Origin: Vibrio sp. UCD-FRSSP16_30 | GTDB taxonomy: Bacteria > Pseudomonadota > Gammaproteobacteria > Enterobacterales > Vibrionaceae | Direction: 5' to 3' | Length of the DNA stretch: 64,000 nt | NCBI RefSeq assembly: GCF_001676025.1 | Contig: NZ_LZFW01000002.1 | Location: 186,001-250,000 of the forward strand | Part shown: positions 38,715 through 47,883 of the stretch, one piece after another | Layout: every line of letters starts with the position of its first letter | Position numbering within the stretch: position 1 is the first letter of the stretch | Position numbers and translations under genes: made by a program | The notes under the pieces: generated by a model | Databases searched by the model: none | The model's input: the letters and a program-made list of their open reading frames with translations, nothing else | What the model was told of the DNA's origin: nothing

Positions 38715-38752
38715 GAGGCCAGCTCCCCTAACATTCCGCTGGCCTCCTTTTT
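38715..38752 (+). terminator. Intercistronic hairpin between mtlA and mtlD
   Basis: GAGGCCAGC (38715-38723) pairs with GCTGGCCTC (38738-38746), followed by CTTTTTATT. It looks like a terminator inside the operon, and would lower mtlD expression relative to mtlA or stabilise the upstream mRNA. Confidence 0.75.
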
Positions 38753-38781
38753 ATTCTTATTAATCTTTATTAGGTACCGTT

Positions 38782-39927
38782 ATGAAAGCTCTACATTTTG
38801 GCGCAGGTAACATTGGGCGTGGCTTTATTGGTAAATTGTTATCAGATGCTGGCATCTCAGTCACGTTTGCAGATGTAAATGAAACTGTGGTAAATGCTCT
38901 TATCGAGCGCAATGAATACCCCGTTAAAGTGGTTGGCGCAGACTGTGTGGTAGAAACCGTATCCAATGTCACAGCCGTAAACTCGACCAGTTCAGAGGTC
39001 ATCAACTGTATCGCTGAGTCAGATTTAGTGACAACAGCCGTTGGTCCAACTGTTCTAAACATTATTTCAAAAACCATTGCCCAAGGAATCGAACTTCGCT
39101 TCTTCCAAGGCAATGAAACGCCGTTAAACATCATTGCCTGTGAAAACATGGTTCGTGGTACAAGTCAGCTTAAAGAAGCGGTGTACGGGCATTTAAGTGA
39201 TGACGTAAAAGCAAAAGCTGATCAACAAGTTGGTTTTGTCGATTCAGCAGTGGATCGCATCGTGCCACCAGCAGAAGCAGGTGAAACTGACCCGCTAGCA
39301 GTCACGGTTGAAACCTTTAGTGAGTGGATTGTTGACCGCACACAATTTAAAGGCAATGTGCCTAACATCCCAGGAATGGAATGTACTGATAACCTAATGG
39401 CGTTTGTTGAGCGTAAACTGTTTACCTTAAACACTGGTCACTTGATTACTGCTTACTTAGGCGTACTCGCCGGTCACGAGACAATTAAAGACTCAATTGA
39501 AGACGATGCTATCCGCGCAGAAGTCACCGCAGCCATGGAAGAAAGTGGCGAGGTTCTTATTCGTCGCTACGGTTTTGAAGCCAAAGCTCATGCAGCCTAT
39601 ATCCAAAAGATTTTAGGTCGATTTGCGAATCCATACCTTCGCGATGAAGTTGATCGTGTGGGCCGTCAGCCAATTCGTAAACTAAGTCCGCAAGATCGTC
39701 TAGTCAAACCTTTAAATGGTACGTTAGAATACAGCCTGCCAAATGATCATTTAGTTAAAGGGATTGCTGCTGCATTCCATTATAAAAATGACGATGATCC
39801 GCAAGCTGTAGAACTTCAAGCAATGTTTGCCGAAAAAGGCTTTGCTGAAACCTTAGCTCACTACTCAGAGCTGAGTGTTGACTCAGAAGTCGTTAAGCGC
39901 GCAGAAGCAGCTTATTTAGCAATCTAA
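38782..39927 (+). CDS. mtlD: Mannitol-1-phosphate 5-dehydrogenase
   Basis: Oxidises mannitol-1-phosphate to fructose-6-phosphate with NAD. 381 residues (E. coli 382). The N-terminal [18 protein letters not shown] (residues 3-20) is the Rossmann site. [22 protein letters not shown] and [16 protein letters not shown] contain the catalytic Lys/Asn/His cluster of the long-chain mannitol dehydrogenases. It lies 96 bp after mtlA; its stop overlaps the mtlR start by one base. Confidence 0.97.
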   Translation: MKALHFGAGNIGRGFIGKLLSDAGISVTFADVNETVVNALIERNEYPVKVVGADCVVETVSNVTAVNSTSSEVINCIAESDLVTTAVGPTVLNIISKTIAQGIELRFFQGNETPLNIIACENMVRGTSQLKEAVYGHLSDDVKAKADQQVGFVDSAVDRIVPPAEAGETDPLAVTVETFSEWIVDRTQFKGNVPNIPGMECTDNLMAFVERKLFTLNTGHLITAYLGVLAGHETIKDSIEDDAIRAEVTAAMEESGEVLIRRYGFEAKAHAAYIQKILGRFANPYLRDEVDRVGRQPIRKLSPQDRLVKPLNGTLEYSLPNDHLVKGIAAAFHYKNDDDPQAVELQAMFAEKGFAETLAHYSELSVDSEVVKRAEAAYLAI

Positions 39928-40532
39928 TGAAACCTCGTTTAGGTGCTTCTCATGAAGCACCTTTCACACCCCGTTTGCACAGTATTAAGAGTTGTATGCC
40001 AATAACGCCTGAGCACGAAACAGAACTCCTAGAAGCCCTTTCTGAAGCAGAGAGTGCCCATGAATGCCTGTTGATTGCTTATGATGTATTAGACGATACT
40101 GTTGATGCATTACTAAAAAGCATCTTATTTAAAGATGACTACGCAGTGAAGTTTGTTGTCGACCCCTTATTGACCAATGATGGACCGCTAGGAGAGATCT
40201 TAGTAAGAACAAAACTGTTATTGGGTTTAGGCAGCATCTCTAAAGAAGTTTATGATGATATTGATATTTTTGTCACTTTAAGAGAATGGGCAAAATTTCA
40301 AGGCGATAAAGTTAGCTTTACCGAAGTCGATGTTTTATTTGAATTAAACAAAATCAATGCCGTAAAAACACTGATTCCCCTAGAGTTTAATGCTTCTCTT
40401 ACCGAAGGCATGAGCGGTGCAACTTTAGATATGTTTTTAAGCAGACACTTCCAACGTGTACGATCAACATTAGTACTGGCTGTAACCGATATAGTGGCTC
40501 AGCTATGTCGCGAGAACGACCTTACCTCATAA
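39927..40532 (+). CDS. mtlR: Mannitol operon repressor MtlR
   Basis: 201 residues, MtlR/FumE family (E. coli 195). Shared segments: KDDYAVKFVVDPLL, DGPLGEILVRTKLLLGLG, and the C-terminal RSTLVLAVTDIV. The family lacks a classic helix-turn-helix and represses mannitol uptake in E. coli and V. cholerae by an unclear mechanism. ATG 39927 overlaps the mtlD stop (TAATG), which suggests coupling; a shorter start at ATG 39996 (MPITPEHE) is also possible since the first 23 residues are poorly conserved. Confidence 0.93.
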   Translation: MKPRLGASHEAPFTPRLHSIKSCMPITPEHETELLEALSEAESAHECLLIAYDVLDDTVDALLKSILFKDDYAVKFVVDPLLTNDGPLGEILVRTKLLLGLGSISKEVYDDIDIFVTLREWAKFQGDKVSFTEVDVLFELNKINAVKTLIPLEFNASLTEGMSGATLDMFLSRHFQRVRSTLVLAVTDIVAQLCRENDLTS

Positions 40533-40657
40533 AACCACTCAAACAAAACCACCTTACAGCAAGCAATAATCAGTCCTTAGCGGTGCGATCGCATCTGTTA
40601 CCATTACAGAGATGACATTTATACCAATCACAGTAATTAAATGTTCAGAAATAGCGC

Positions 40658-40705
40658 AAAAAAAATTCGACGCTACTAATACCAATGGCACTAAGTAGCG
40701 TCGAA
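40658..40705 (-). terminator. nagB terminator
   Basis: TTCGACGCTACT (40666-40677) pairs perfectly with AGTAGCGTCGAA (40694-40705). On the minus strand eight T follow (A 40658-40665). Confidence 0.93.
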
Positions 40706-40734
40706 CATTAATTTTTATTCAGCGTGATTAAAGA

Positions 40735-41535
40735 TTATAAACCTTTAATGTTTTCAGCTTCTAGCTCGTTAAAGTACTTAACAGTTTTAACTTTAAGTTC
40801 TTGTTGTGCTGGCTCATCCGCAACAATAACAGCTTTATTGTGCATTTGTAGCGCAGTAACAGTCCACATGTGGTTAATGCAGCCTTCTACAGCCATTTGC
40901 AGAGCTTGAGCTTTGTTGTGACCTAGAGAAAGAATCATTACTTCTTCTGCATCAAGCAAAGTAGCAACACCAATAGTAAGTGCGTACTTAGGTACTTGTG
41001 AGATGTCACCATCAAAGAAACGAGAGTTCGCAATACGAGTATCTTCAGTTAGTGTCTTGATACGAGTGCGAGATGATAGAGATGAACCTGGCTCATTAAA
41101 TGCAATGTGGCCATCAATGCCAACGCCACCCATGAACAAGTTAATCTTGCCGTAAGATTTCATTTTAGCTTCGTATGCAGCGCAATGAGCGTCGATATCG
41201 TCAGCTAGACCGTCAAGCAAGTTAATGTTTTCTTCTTGAACATCAACGTGGTTAAAGAAGTTGTCGTACATGAAAGAGCGGTAAGACTCAGGGTGTTTAG
41301 GATCAATACCGACATATTCATCCATGTTGAACGTAACAACGTTCTTAAAGCTTACTTCACCCGCTTTGTACAAATCGATAAGTGCTTTGTACGTAGTTAG
41401 TGGTGTGCCACCTGTTGGTAGACCTAATACAAATGGGCGTTCAGCCGTTGGTTGAAATTTATTGATGCTCTCAACAATATGACGAGCAGCCCACTTACCT
41501 ACTTTTTCAGCATTGCTTAACGGAATAAGTCTCAT
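40735..41535 (-). CDS. nagB: Glucosamine-6-phosphate deaminase
   Basis: Converts glucosamine-6-phosphate to fructose-6-phosphate and ammonia. 266 residues (E. coli 266). Substrate loop [16 protein letters not shown] (near 38), FNMDEYVGI with the catalytic Asp (near 72), and [17 protein letters not shown] with Asp141 and His143. AAAGG lies about 7 bases before ATG 41535. A monocistronic unit, away from nagA; divergent from the DeoR-type regulator, with 342 bp between. It opposes GlmS, encoded 1.2 kb to the right. Confidence 0.96.
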   Translation of the reverse strand: MRLIPLSNAEKVGKWAARHIVESINKFQPTAERPFVLGLPTGGTPLTTYKALIDLYKAGEVSFKNVVTFNMDEYVGIDPKHPESYRSFMYDNFFNHVDVQEENINLLDGLADDIDAHCAAYEAKMKSYGKINLFMGGVGIDGHIAFNEPGSSLSSRTRIKTLTEDTRIANSRFFDGDISQVPKYALTIGVATLLDAEEVMILSLGHNKAQALQMAVEGCINHMWTVTALQMHNKAVIVADEPAQQELKVKTVKYFNELEAENIKGL

Positions 41536-41877
41536 AACTCTACCTTTTTGAATTTAGGGTTTGATGTTTTTTTGTAGTGTAAAATAAGTCAGCATATTAT
41601 CCAATAGGTAATCATAAGATTTTGATCTTGATCGGTAAAAAAGTCCTCTAATCACCACCATTTCGCTCATATAGTCATCAACAATAGGCTTTCACAACGA
41701 AAGCAATGGCATATAAAATCATGCATATTTCACAAAGAAAATTATCCTCTTCACTTCGTAAGTTAGCCTGCAATTCTTTGATCTAACTCAACCCACAAGC
41801 TAAATAAACTTTCAGTTTGTAGACATCTAAGTTTCGATGTGAAAGAATAAAACAATCAAAACGAAACTAAATCAGTT
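41536..41877. promoter_or_regulatory. nagB / DeoR-regulator divergent region
   Basis: 342 bp of AT-rich DNA. Two palindromes of the form TTTC-N5-GAAA are present: CTTTCACAACGAAAG at 41689-41703 (15-bp perfect palindrome) and TTTCGATGTGAAA at 41832-41844, 33 bp before the regulator start. DeoR-family proteins often bind such TTTC/GAAA repeats, so these are candidate operators for the adjacent regulator. No confident NagC site or promoter pair was assigned. Confidence 0.5.
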
Positions 41878-42645
41878 ATGACTAAAAGAAATACTCAAAT
41901 TCGACGCAGTGCAATTGCTTCTTTAATAGAAGAGCAAGGTGAAGCCACCGTTGAAGAATTAGCAAAACGTTATGACACATCTGAAGTCACTATCAGAAAA
42001 GATCTGGCATCTTTAGAGCAAAGCGGTCAATTGTTGCGTCGTTATGGCGGCGCAGTCTCTTTACCTAGAGAAACCGTTGCCGAAGAAATTGATCTTCTTA
42101 TCTCAGAAGAAAAGCTTTCACTCGCCTCTACAGCAGCCTCTTTAGTTCGTGACCATAACCGTATCGTTATTGATAGCGGCAGCACAACGGCGGCGCTCAT
42201 ATCTCAACTAAGCACTAAAAAAGGCTTAGTTGTGATGACCAATTCATTAACCGCGGCAAACGCTCTTAACGAATTAGAAAGTGAACCTACCCTATTGATG
42301 ACTGGCGGCACTTGGGATGCACATTCAGATTCATTCCAAGGACAAGTGGCAGAAGCGGCGCTACGTTCTTATGACTTTGACCAGTTGTTTGTTGGTGCAG
42401 ACGGTATTGACCTTGCAAGAGGCACCACCACCTTCAATGAGCTGATTGGTTTAAGCCGCGTGATGGCTGAAGTCTCTCGCGAAGTTATCGTGATGATTGA
42501 ATCAGACAAAATTGGCCGTCGCATTCCAAACTTAGAACTGGCGTGGGATAGCATTGATGTAGTGGTCACCGATCAGAGCTTATCTGACGAAGCTAAAAAC
42601 ATTATCGAATCTAAATCTGTGCGTGTAATACGAGCAGAAAAGTAA
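41878..42645 (+). CDS. glmR: DeoR-family regulator upstream of glmS
   Basis: 255 residues. N-terminal DeoR HTH: AKRYDTSEVTIRKDLASLEQSGQLLRRYGGA (residues 25-60). The C-terminal DeoRC effector domain has IDSGSTTAALI, MTNSLTAANAL, TGGTWDAHSDSF and FVGADGID, typical of regulators sensing a sugar phosphate. It is 51 bp upstream of glmS on the same strand; a DeoR-type repressor called GlmR has the same neighbourhood in Pseudomonas, so it probably controls glmS in response to amino-sugar phosphate. The symbol is by context. AgaR-like function is an alternative. Confidence 0.8.
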   Translation: MTKRNTQIRRSAIASLIEEQGEATVEELAKRYDTSEVTIRKDLASLEQSGQLLRRYGGAVSLPRETVAEEIDLLISEEKLSLASTAASLVRDHNRIVIDSGSTTAALISQLSTKKGLVVMTNSLTAANALNELESEPTLLMTGGTWDAHSDSFQGQVAEAALRSYDFDQLFVGADGIDLARGTTTFNELIGLSRVMAEVSREVIVMIESDKIGRRIPNLELAWDSIDVVVTDQSLSDEAKNIIESKSVRVIRAEK

Positions 42646-42696
42646 TTAATATTTATCGTCTTCTTCTCAGCATGAAGACAAACCGGAGAATCAAAC

Positions 42697-44529
42697 ATGT
42701 GTGGAATTGTTGGTGCAGTAGCACAACGTGATGTAGCAGAAATCCTAGTCGAAGGCTTACGCCGTCTTGAATACCGCGGTTATGACTCAGCAGGTGTTGC
42801 TGTTGTTGATAGCGAGTCAAACCTTACTCGTGTACGTCGTTTAGGTAAAGTTCAAGAACTGGCTGATGCTGTTGATGCACAACACGTTATCGGCGGTACT
42901 GGTATTGCACACACACGTTGGGCAACGCACGGTGAACCAAGCGAAGCAAACGCTCACCCACACGTTTCTGGCGATATTGCAGTAGTACATAACGGCATTA
43001 TTGAAAACCACGAAGAGTTGCGCGAGCTGCTTATTGAACGCGGTTATGTTTTCACTTCTCAAACGGATACTGAAGTTATTGCTCACCTAGTCGAGTGGGA
43101 ACTAAGAACATCAGCATCATTGATTGAAGCGCTACAAAAAACAGCCAAACAACTAGAAGGTGCTTACGGTACTGTAGCCGTTGATCGTAAAGATCCTAGC
43201 CGCATTGTTGTTGCTCGCTCTGGTAGCCCTATCGTAATTGGCCGTGGCGTAGGTGAAAACTTCCTAGCTTCTGACCAACTAGCACTACTTAACGTCACTC
43301 GTCGCTTCATCTACCTAGAAGAAGGCGACATTGCAGAAATTACTCGTCGTGATGTTTCTATCTTCGATAAAGAAGGTAACTCTGTTGAGCGTGAAGAACA
43401 CGAATCTAACGCTGAACACGATGCTGGCGATAAAGGTAAATACCGCCACTTCATGCAAAAAGAAATCTTTGAGCAACCTACTGCACTTATCAGCACAATG
43501 GAAGGTCGTCTCTCAGCAGACTCTGTGATCACTAACGCTATCGGTGTACACGCCGAAGAGATCCTAAGCAAAGTTGAGCACGTTCAAATCATCGCTTGTG
43601 GTACTTCATACAACTCAGGTATGGCCGCTCGCTACTGGTTCGAATCTATTGCTGGCGTAAGCTGTGACGTAGAAATCGCTTCTGAATTCCGTTACCGCAA
43701 ATTTGTTACTCGTCCAAACAGCTTGCTTGTGACTCTTTCTCAATCAGGTGAAACAGCCGATACTCTTGCTGCATTACGCCTAGCAAAAGAAAAAGGCTAC
43801 ATGGCAGCAATGACTATCTGTAACGTGGCAGGCTCATCACTGGTTCGTGAATCAGACTTTGCCTTCATGACCCGCGCAGGAACAGAGATTGGCGTAGCAT
43901 CAACCAAAGCATTCACCACTCAGCTTGCAGCAATGCTAATGATGGTTGTCTCTATTGGTCGCTTGCAAGGTCGCGTAGATGAAGCTCGCGAAACTGAGAT
44001 TGTTCACGCTTTGCATGAACTTCCACAAGCCATTGAAAAAGCATTAGCTTTTGATAAAGAAATCGAAGCATTAGCCCCAGATTTTGCCGATAAGCATCAT
44101 ACCTTGTTCCTTGGTCGTGGTGAGTTCTACCCTATCGCAATGGAAGCTTCATTGAAGCTTAAAGAAATCTCTTACATTCACGCAGAAGCATACGCAGCAG
44201 GCGAGCTTAAACACGGCCCACTAGCCTTGATTGATGCTGACATGCCAGTTGTTGTGGTTGCACCAAATAACGACCTGCTAGAGAAACTTAAATCAAACGT
44301 TGAAGAAGTACGTGCTCGTGGCGGTCAACTATACGTATTTGCAGACGAAGAAACGGGCTTTGAAGGCGATGAAAACATGAAGATCATCAAGATGCCTCAT
44401 GTAAACGAAATCACCGCACCAATCTTCTACACAGTGCCAATGCAATTGCTGTCTTACCACGTTGCCATCATCAAAGGTACTGATGTTGACCAACCTCGTA
44501 ACCTAGCAAAAGCGGTAACGGTTGAATAA
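42697..44529 (+). CDS. glmS: Glucosamine-6-phosphate synthase
   Basis: Makes glucosamine-6-phosphate from fructose-6-phosphate and glutamine, committing carbon to cell-wall sugars. 610 residues (E. coli 609). The N-terminal glutaminase has nucleophile Cys2 (MCGIVGAV), HTRWATHG and the NGIIEN loop. Two SIS domains follow, with CGTSYNSG (near 303), SQSGETADT and [10 protein letters not shown]; the C-terminus ends [11 protein letters not shown] as in E. coli. It lies 51 bp after the DeoR-type gene and ends with a strong terminator. No glmS ribozyme is present. Confidence 0.97.
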   Translation: MCGIVGAVAQRDVAEILVEGLRRLEYRGYDSAGVAVVDSESNLTRVRRLGKVQELADAVDAQHVIGGTGIAHTRWATHGEPSEANAHPHVSGDIAVVHNGIIENHEELRELLIERGYVFTSQTDTEVIAHLVEWELRTSASLIEALQKTAKQLEGAYGTVAVDRKDPSRIVVARSGSPIVIGRGVGENFLASDQLALLNVTRRFIYLEEGDIAEITRRDVSIFDKEGNSVEREEHESNAEHDAGDKGKYRHFMQKEIFEQPTALISTMEGRLSADSVITNAIGVHAEEILSKVEHVQIIACGTSYNSGMAARYWFESIAGVSCDVEIASEFRYRKFVTRPNSLLVTLSQSGETADTLAALRLAKEKGYMAAMTICNVAGSSLVRESDFAFMTRAGTEIGVASTKAFTTQLAAMLMMVVSIGRLQGRVDEARETEIVHALHELPQAIEKALAFDKEIEALAPDFADKHHTLFLGRGEFYPIAMEASLKLKEISYIHAEAYAAGELKHGPLALIDADMPVVVVAPNNDLLEKLKSNVEEVRARGGQLYVFADEETGFEGDENMKIIKMPHVNEITAPIFYTVPMQLLSYHVAIIKGTDVDQPRNLAKAVTVE

Positions 44530-44597
44530 CGTTTTTATTCTAGTGTCGATTCTCAAGACACCTAAGATTAGAACTCAACAATAAAGCAAAGACTTTC

Positions 44598-44637
44598 AAA
44601 GCCCGGTTAAGATAATGAATTAACCGGGCTTTTTTAT
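44598..44637 (+). terminator. glmS terminator
   Basis: AAAGCCCGGTTAA (44598-44610) pairs with TTAACCGGGCTTT (44620-44632), then T. Confidence 0.92.
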
Positions 44638-44726
44638 GGAAAAATCACATTAAACTGAGAAGCAAATCGTCAAGCAAACGAGTGAAGGCTAAGAGGAGGC
44701 TTTCAAGCTATAAACGTGGTTACAGG

Positions 44727-45437
44727 TTAATTTGGACGCTTAGCGATAAACTCAAAACTGTATTGATTGAGCTTGAAGTAATTAACGCTGTACTCAAAAA
44801 TCGTTCCATCATCAAACTCACCCACAGAGAGCACCTTCAATAATGGTGAGTCATCTTTTATACCCAATAGGCTATTTACTTTTTTCTCTGCAATTTCAGG
44901 CATTACGGTTTGTTTGCTTTGCGCAATTTTCATGCCTTTCGCTTCAATGTACTCATACTTTGAACCTCGCATAGCATCGACAGTTAAGTCAGAAAATAGC
45001 GATAAAGGTAAATAAGTGCGCTCCAGCATTTCAGGCTCACCATCAATGAGTCGCAATCGTTCAATATGGTAAACCTTATCGTGTTCATCAATTTCTAACT
45101 TGGAGACCACCAAAGCATCTGGCTCCAGCACCTCAAAAGTTATTATTTCAGTTGTTGGCTTTTTACCCTGAGCTTTCACTTCTGCATAAAAACCATTGAG
45201 ATAAAAGGCATCATGAACAGCGGATTTGTTTTTTTTAACGAACGTACCCCGTCCTTTTACTCGATAAAGCAAATCTTGATCTACCAGTAACCCAAGCGCT
45301 TTTCTTACCGTCATTCGGCTTACACCGTACACCTCAAGCAACAAGTTCTCCGGCGGAATCATGTCCCCTTCTTTGTAAACTCCTGTTTCAATTTGCTCAA
45401 CAAGATCATCAACAATTTTTAAATATACCGGTTTCAT
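44727..45437 (-). CDS. GntR/HutC-family regulator with UTRA domain
   Basis: 236 residues. N-terminal winged helix: Y-x-KIVDDLVEQIETGVYKEGD, PPENLLLEVYGVSRMTVRKAL (recognition helix near 35-48) and RVKGRGTFV. A UTRA effector domain follows from about residue 80 to 230 and usually binds a sugar phosphate or related ligand. It is divergent from the phospho-glucosidase gene at 45572, with palindromic sites between them, so it is most likely that gene's local repressor. The minimal regulator-enzyme pair lacks a transporter. Confidence 0.88.
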   Translation of the reverse strand: MKPVYLKIVDDLVEQIETGVYKEGDMIPPENLLLEVYGVSRMTVRKALGLLVDQDLLYRVKGRGTFVKKNKSAVHDAFYLNGFYAEVKAQGKKPTTEIITFEVLEPDALVVSKLEIDEHDKVYHIERLRLIDGEPEMLERTYLPLSLFSDLTVDAMRGSKYEYIEAKGMKIAQSKQTVMPEIAEKKVNSLLGIKDDSPLLKVLSVGEFDDGTIFEYSVNYFKLNQYSFEFIAKRPN

Positions 45438-45502
45438 AACGTCTCAAGCTTAGTGTCTTACAGGAAGTATACATTAAATAGACATTAACTGCTTATCATA
45501 TG

Positions 45503-45539
45503 TTGACATGTATACGATATGTATACATTATATGTACAT
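45503..45539. promoter_or_regulatory. Promoter and overlapping operator of the family 4 glycosidase gene
   Basis: TTGACA (45503-45508), a 17-bp spacer and CATTAT (45526-45531) form a good sigma70 promoter. A perfect palindrome ATGTATAC-GATAT-GTATACAT (45508-45528) fills the spacer, and an overlapping imperfect one (45519-45539) covers the -10. A related GTATACAT sits near 45467-45475 on the regulator side. The placement would block polymerase when bound, which suits repression by the divergent GntR protein. Confidence 0.75.
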
Positions 45540-45571
45540 AGCCAATACATACAACAAGACGAGGCCCTACA

Positions 45572-46909
45572 GTGAAACGACAAAACCTAACCATTATCGG
45601 CGGCGGCTCTACTTATACTTTAGGTATGATGATGAGCTTAATCGCGGAAAAAGAAAATCTACCGCTTAAAACCATTCGTTTTTATGACATTGATGGCGAA
45701 CGCCAAAAACTTAATTCGGAAGCAACGAAGATCCTTCTAAAGGAAAAATATCCGGAAGTAGAAGAGTTTGTTTACACGACTAACCGAGAAGAAGCCTTCA
45801 AAGATACTGACGTCTTTTTTATCCAAATTCGTACCGGTGGCCTTGCCATGCGTGAACGCGATGAACAAATTTCTTTATCTCACGGTTGCGTTGGGCAGGA
45901 AACTTGTGGTGCAGGTGGCATGGCTTATGGTCTTCGTTCTATTGGCGATATGATTGACTTGGTAAAAGATATTCGTAAGTTCAGCCCTGATGCGTGGGTG
46001 CTTAACTACACCAACCCTGCGGCTATCGTTGCAGAGGCACTCAACCGCGTCTATCCGGACAATAAAAAGATTCTCAATATCTGTGATATGCCGTGTGTGA
46101 TCATGGAAAGTTACGCAAAAATGCTAGGCTGTGAGCTTTGGGATTTAGTGCCAGAATACTACGGCCTTAATCACTACGGTTGGTTTACAAAAGTTCGTAA
46201 CCGTCAGGGTGAAGACCTTACACAAAAGATCAAAGACATCATCCTAGAAAAAGGGTTAGAAGCAAGTGCGGTTGATATTGCCCACGATCAATCATGGCAA
46301 GCAACATTTAAAAACATGCAGATGATGCTGGCGGATAATCCGGAGTATCTACCAAGCACCTATCTACAGTACTACCTATACCCAGAGAAGATGGTAGCAA
46401 AAGAAGACATTAATAATACTCGTGCTCGTCAAGTGATTAATGGCCGAGAGAAAACGGTCTTTAGTATGTGTCGCCGTATTATTGAAAACAACACGACCGA
46501 ATGTGAGAACATGCACGCAGACGTTCATGGTATCTACATGGTCCGTGTCGCTGCATCAGTGCTATTTAATCAGGGTGAGAAATACCTTGTCATTGTTCCT
46601 AACAACGGCATTATCAGCAATCTGCAAGATGATGCTATGGTCGAAGTACCAGCAGCATTGATGAATCATGGAGTAGAACCCTATTCCATTGGTAAAATTC
46701 CAACGTTCCAGAAAGCGATGATTGAAACTCAACTCGGCTTTGAAAAGCTAGTCGTTGATGCGTGGTTCACCGGTTCGCGCCAGAAGCTTATCAATGCTCT
46801 TACACTTAACCGTACAGTTATAAGCGTACCAAAAGCTAAGAAACTTGCTGAAGACATTTTAGAGGAAAATAAAGCTTACCTTCCTCAGTTCTTTGAACAA
46901 GAAGCTTAA
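45572..46909 (+). CDS. Family 4 glycosidase, probable 6-phospho-alpha-glucosidase
   Basis: 445 residues, NAD- and Mn-dependent glycoside hydrolase family 4. N-terminal LTIIGGGSTYTLGM (residues 6-19); metal ligands Cys171 in NICDMP and His201 in GLNHYGW; catalytic Asp172 and Tyr264 by alignment with B. subtilis GlvA/MalA, whose CDMP motif is shared. The family there hydrolyses maltose-6'-phosphate and similar alpha-glucoside phosphates. No PTS permease (GlvC/MalX type) is nearby, so the substrate must be imported by a distant system. It faces a GntR/UTRA regulator across an operator. Confidence 0.88.
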   Translation: MKRQNLTIIGGGSTYTLGMMMSLIAEKENLPLKTIRFYDIDGERQKLNSEATKILLKEKYPEVEEFVYTTNREEAFKDTDVFFIQIRTGGLAMRERDEQISLSHGCVGQETCGAGGMAYGLRSIGDMIDLVKDIRKFSPDAWVLNYTNPAAIVAEALNRVYPDNKKILNICDMPCVIMESYAKMLGCELWDLVPEYYGLNHYGWFTKVRNRQGEDLTQKIKDIILEKGLEASAVDIAHDQSWQATFKNMQMMLADNPEYLPSTYLQYYLYPEKMVAKEDINNTRARQVINGREKTVFSMCRRIIENNTTECENMHADVHGIYMVRVAASVLFNQGEKYLVIVPNNGIISNLQDDAMVEVPAALMNHGVEPYSIGKIPTFQKAMIETQLGFEKLVVDAWFTGSRQKLINALTLNRTVISVPKAKKLAEDILEENKAYLPQFFEQEA

Positions 46910-46925
46910 TCTAACCGATGATAAC

Positions 46926-47105
46926 AAGGGCTATTTCTTACTCATGCTTTTTCCGAAAGCCAGTTTGAAATAGTACTAGATACATATGCAAGACGGCCTA
47001 TGCGATCTTATTACCCTTCGACATCAAGGATGATTTCACAGCGTCTTGTGGCGATGATGTGCATGATTGATCGATAAGTGTTCACTCATGCGTTCGCCCT
47101 AAATA
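46926..47105 (+). repeat. Dispersed intergenic repeat, copy 3 (left half divergent)
   Basis: The right 80 bp (47022-47101) match copies 1 and 2 with about eight differences and the same CGTTCGCCCTA end. The left half (46926-47021) has drifted or been replaced, though it starts with a similar AAGGGCTA. The small frame open in copies 1 and 2 is broken here by a TGA. I see no clear flanking direct repeat, as expected for an older insertion. The rest of the 46910-47307 gap holds only the terminator at 47115-47149. Confidence 0.65.
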
Positions 47106-47114
47106 CCTAAGAGC

Positions 47115-47149
47115 AAAAGTCGCCAATAAATGTTATTGGCGACTTTTTT
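47115..47149 (+). terminator. Terminator after the glycosidase gene
   Basis: AAAAGTCGCCAATAA (47115-47129) pairs with TTATTGGCGACTTTT (47133-47147), followed by T. The repeat copy lies between the gene stop and this hairpin. Confidence 0.9.
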
Positions 47150-47307
47150 GTTTTAACGGAACCTTTAATATCAAGACTGATTTGATTTCGGTAATAATAA
47201 TGCTACCTTTTAGTATTGCGAATTATAAACACAATGATTTTATCAATATAAACAGCGTGTTACGCCTACCAAAAGTTTATTAAACCTCACAATAACAAGG
47301 ATGTATT

Positions 47308-47853
47308 GTGGTCAAAAAATCCAAAGGATTTACCTTAATAGAGCTCATTTGCGTTATTGTTTTTATGGTCATACTGGCCGTAGTTGCCATACCCAAATTC
47401 ATACGGTTATCGACTGATGCTCGCATAAACACCATGACGATGGTTGCCTCAGCCATGCGTGCAAGTGCAGACCAAGTGTTATTTAAAGCGCAGATTCAAG
47501 GGGTAACCAATGGCACCGTTAACCTGCCAAGCATTGGCAAAACAGTGACCGTATACAATGGACACGTAGCAGGACACTGGCGAGATGCATGGCAACACAT
47601 ACTCGACATAGGAAAAGTCATTGAATGGACCGACGTTAGAGCCACTTGCGTAAAACATGATCTGTGTGGTGTGGGTAATCAATGGGGCAACAATGTACCT
47701 GGATTTCCAATACCAGATAACTACAGCGGCCAAAGGGGGTTAGTGACGGTATGGCCTATTGGATATGAACTGGCCGATCTTTGTTACTCCTACTATTACA
47801 ACCCACAAGATGGCGGAACACCGACCATAGGAACCGTGCTCGATGGATGTTAA
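47308..47853 (+). CDS. Type IV pilin / pseudopilin-like protein
   Basis: 181 residues. Prepilin leader MVKKSKG, cleaved before Phe8, then FTLIELICVIVFMVILAVVAIPKF with Glu at mature position 5: a textbook prepilin peptidase site and N-terminal helix. The C-terminal globular part has two Cys pairs (CVKHDLC and the LCYSYYY...DGC end) and resembles MSHA-type or type II secretion pseudopilins only loosely. The start is GTG 47308 with AAGG 7 bases upstream. No pilus assembly gene is adjacent; pilT/pilU are 24 kb away. Confidence 0.85.
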   Translation: MVKKSKGFTLIELICVIVFMVILAVVAIPKFIRLSTDARINTMTMVASAMRASADQVLFKAQIQGVTNGTVNLPSIGKTVTVYNGHVAGHWRDAWQHILDIGKVIEWTDVRATCVKHDLCGVGNQWGNNVPGFPIPDNYSGQRGLVTVWPIGYELADLCYSYYYNPQDGGTPTIGTVLDGC

Positions 47854-47883
47854 TAGGCAGGCTAGCGAAAGATAATAGCCACC

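Noticed and set aside
42646..42696. glmS ribozyme or riboswitch upstream of glmS
   Set aside because: The gap is only 51 bp and lacks any such structure; the ribozyme is a Gram-positive feature.
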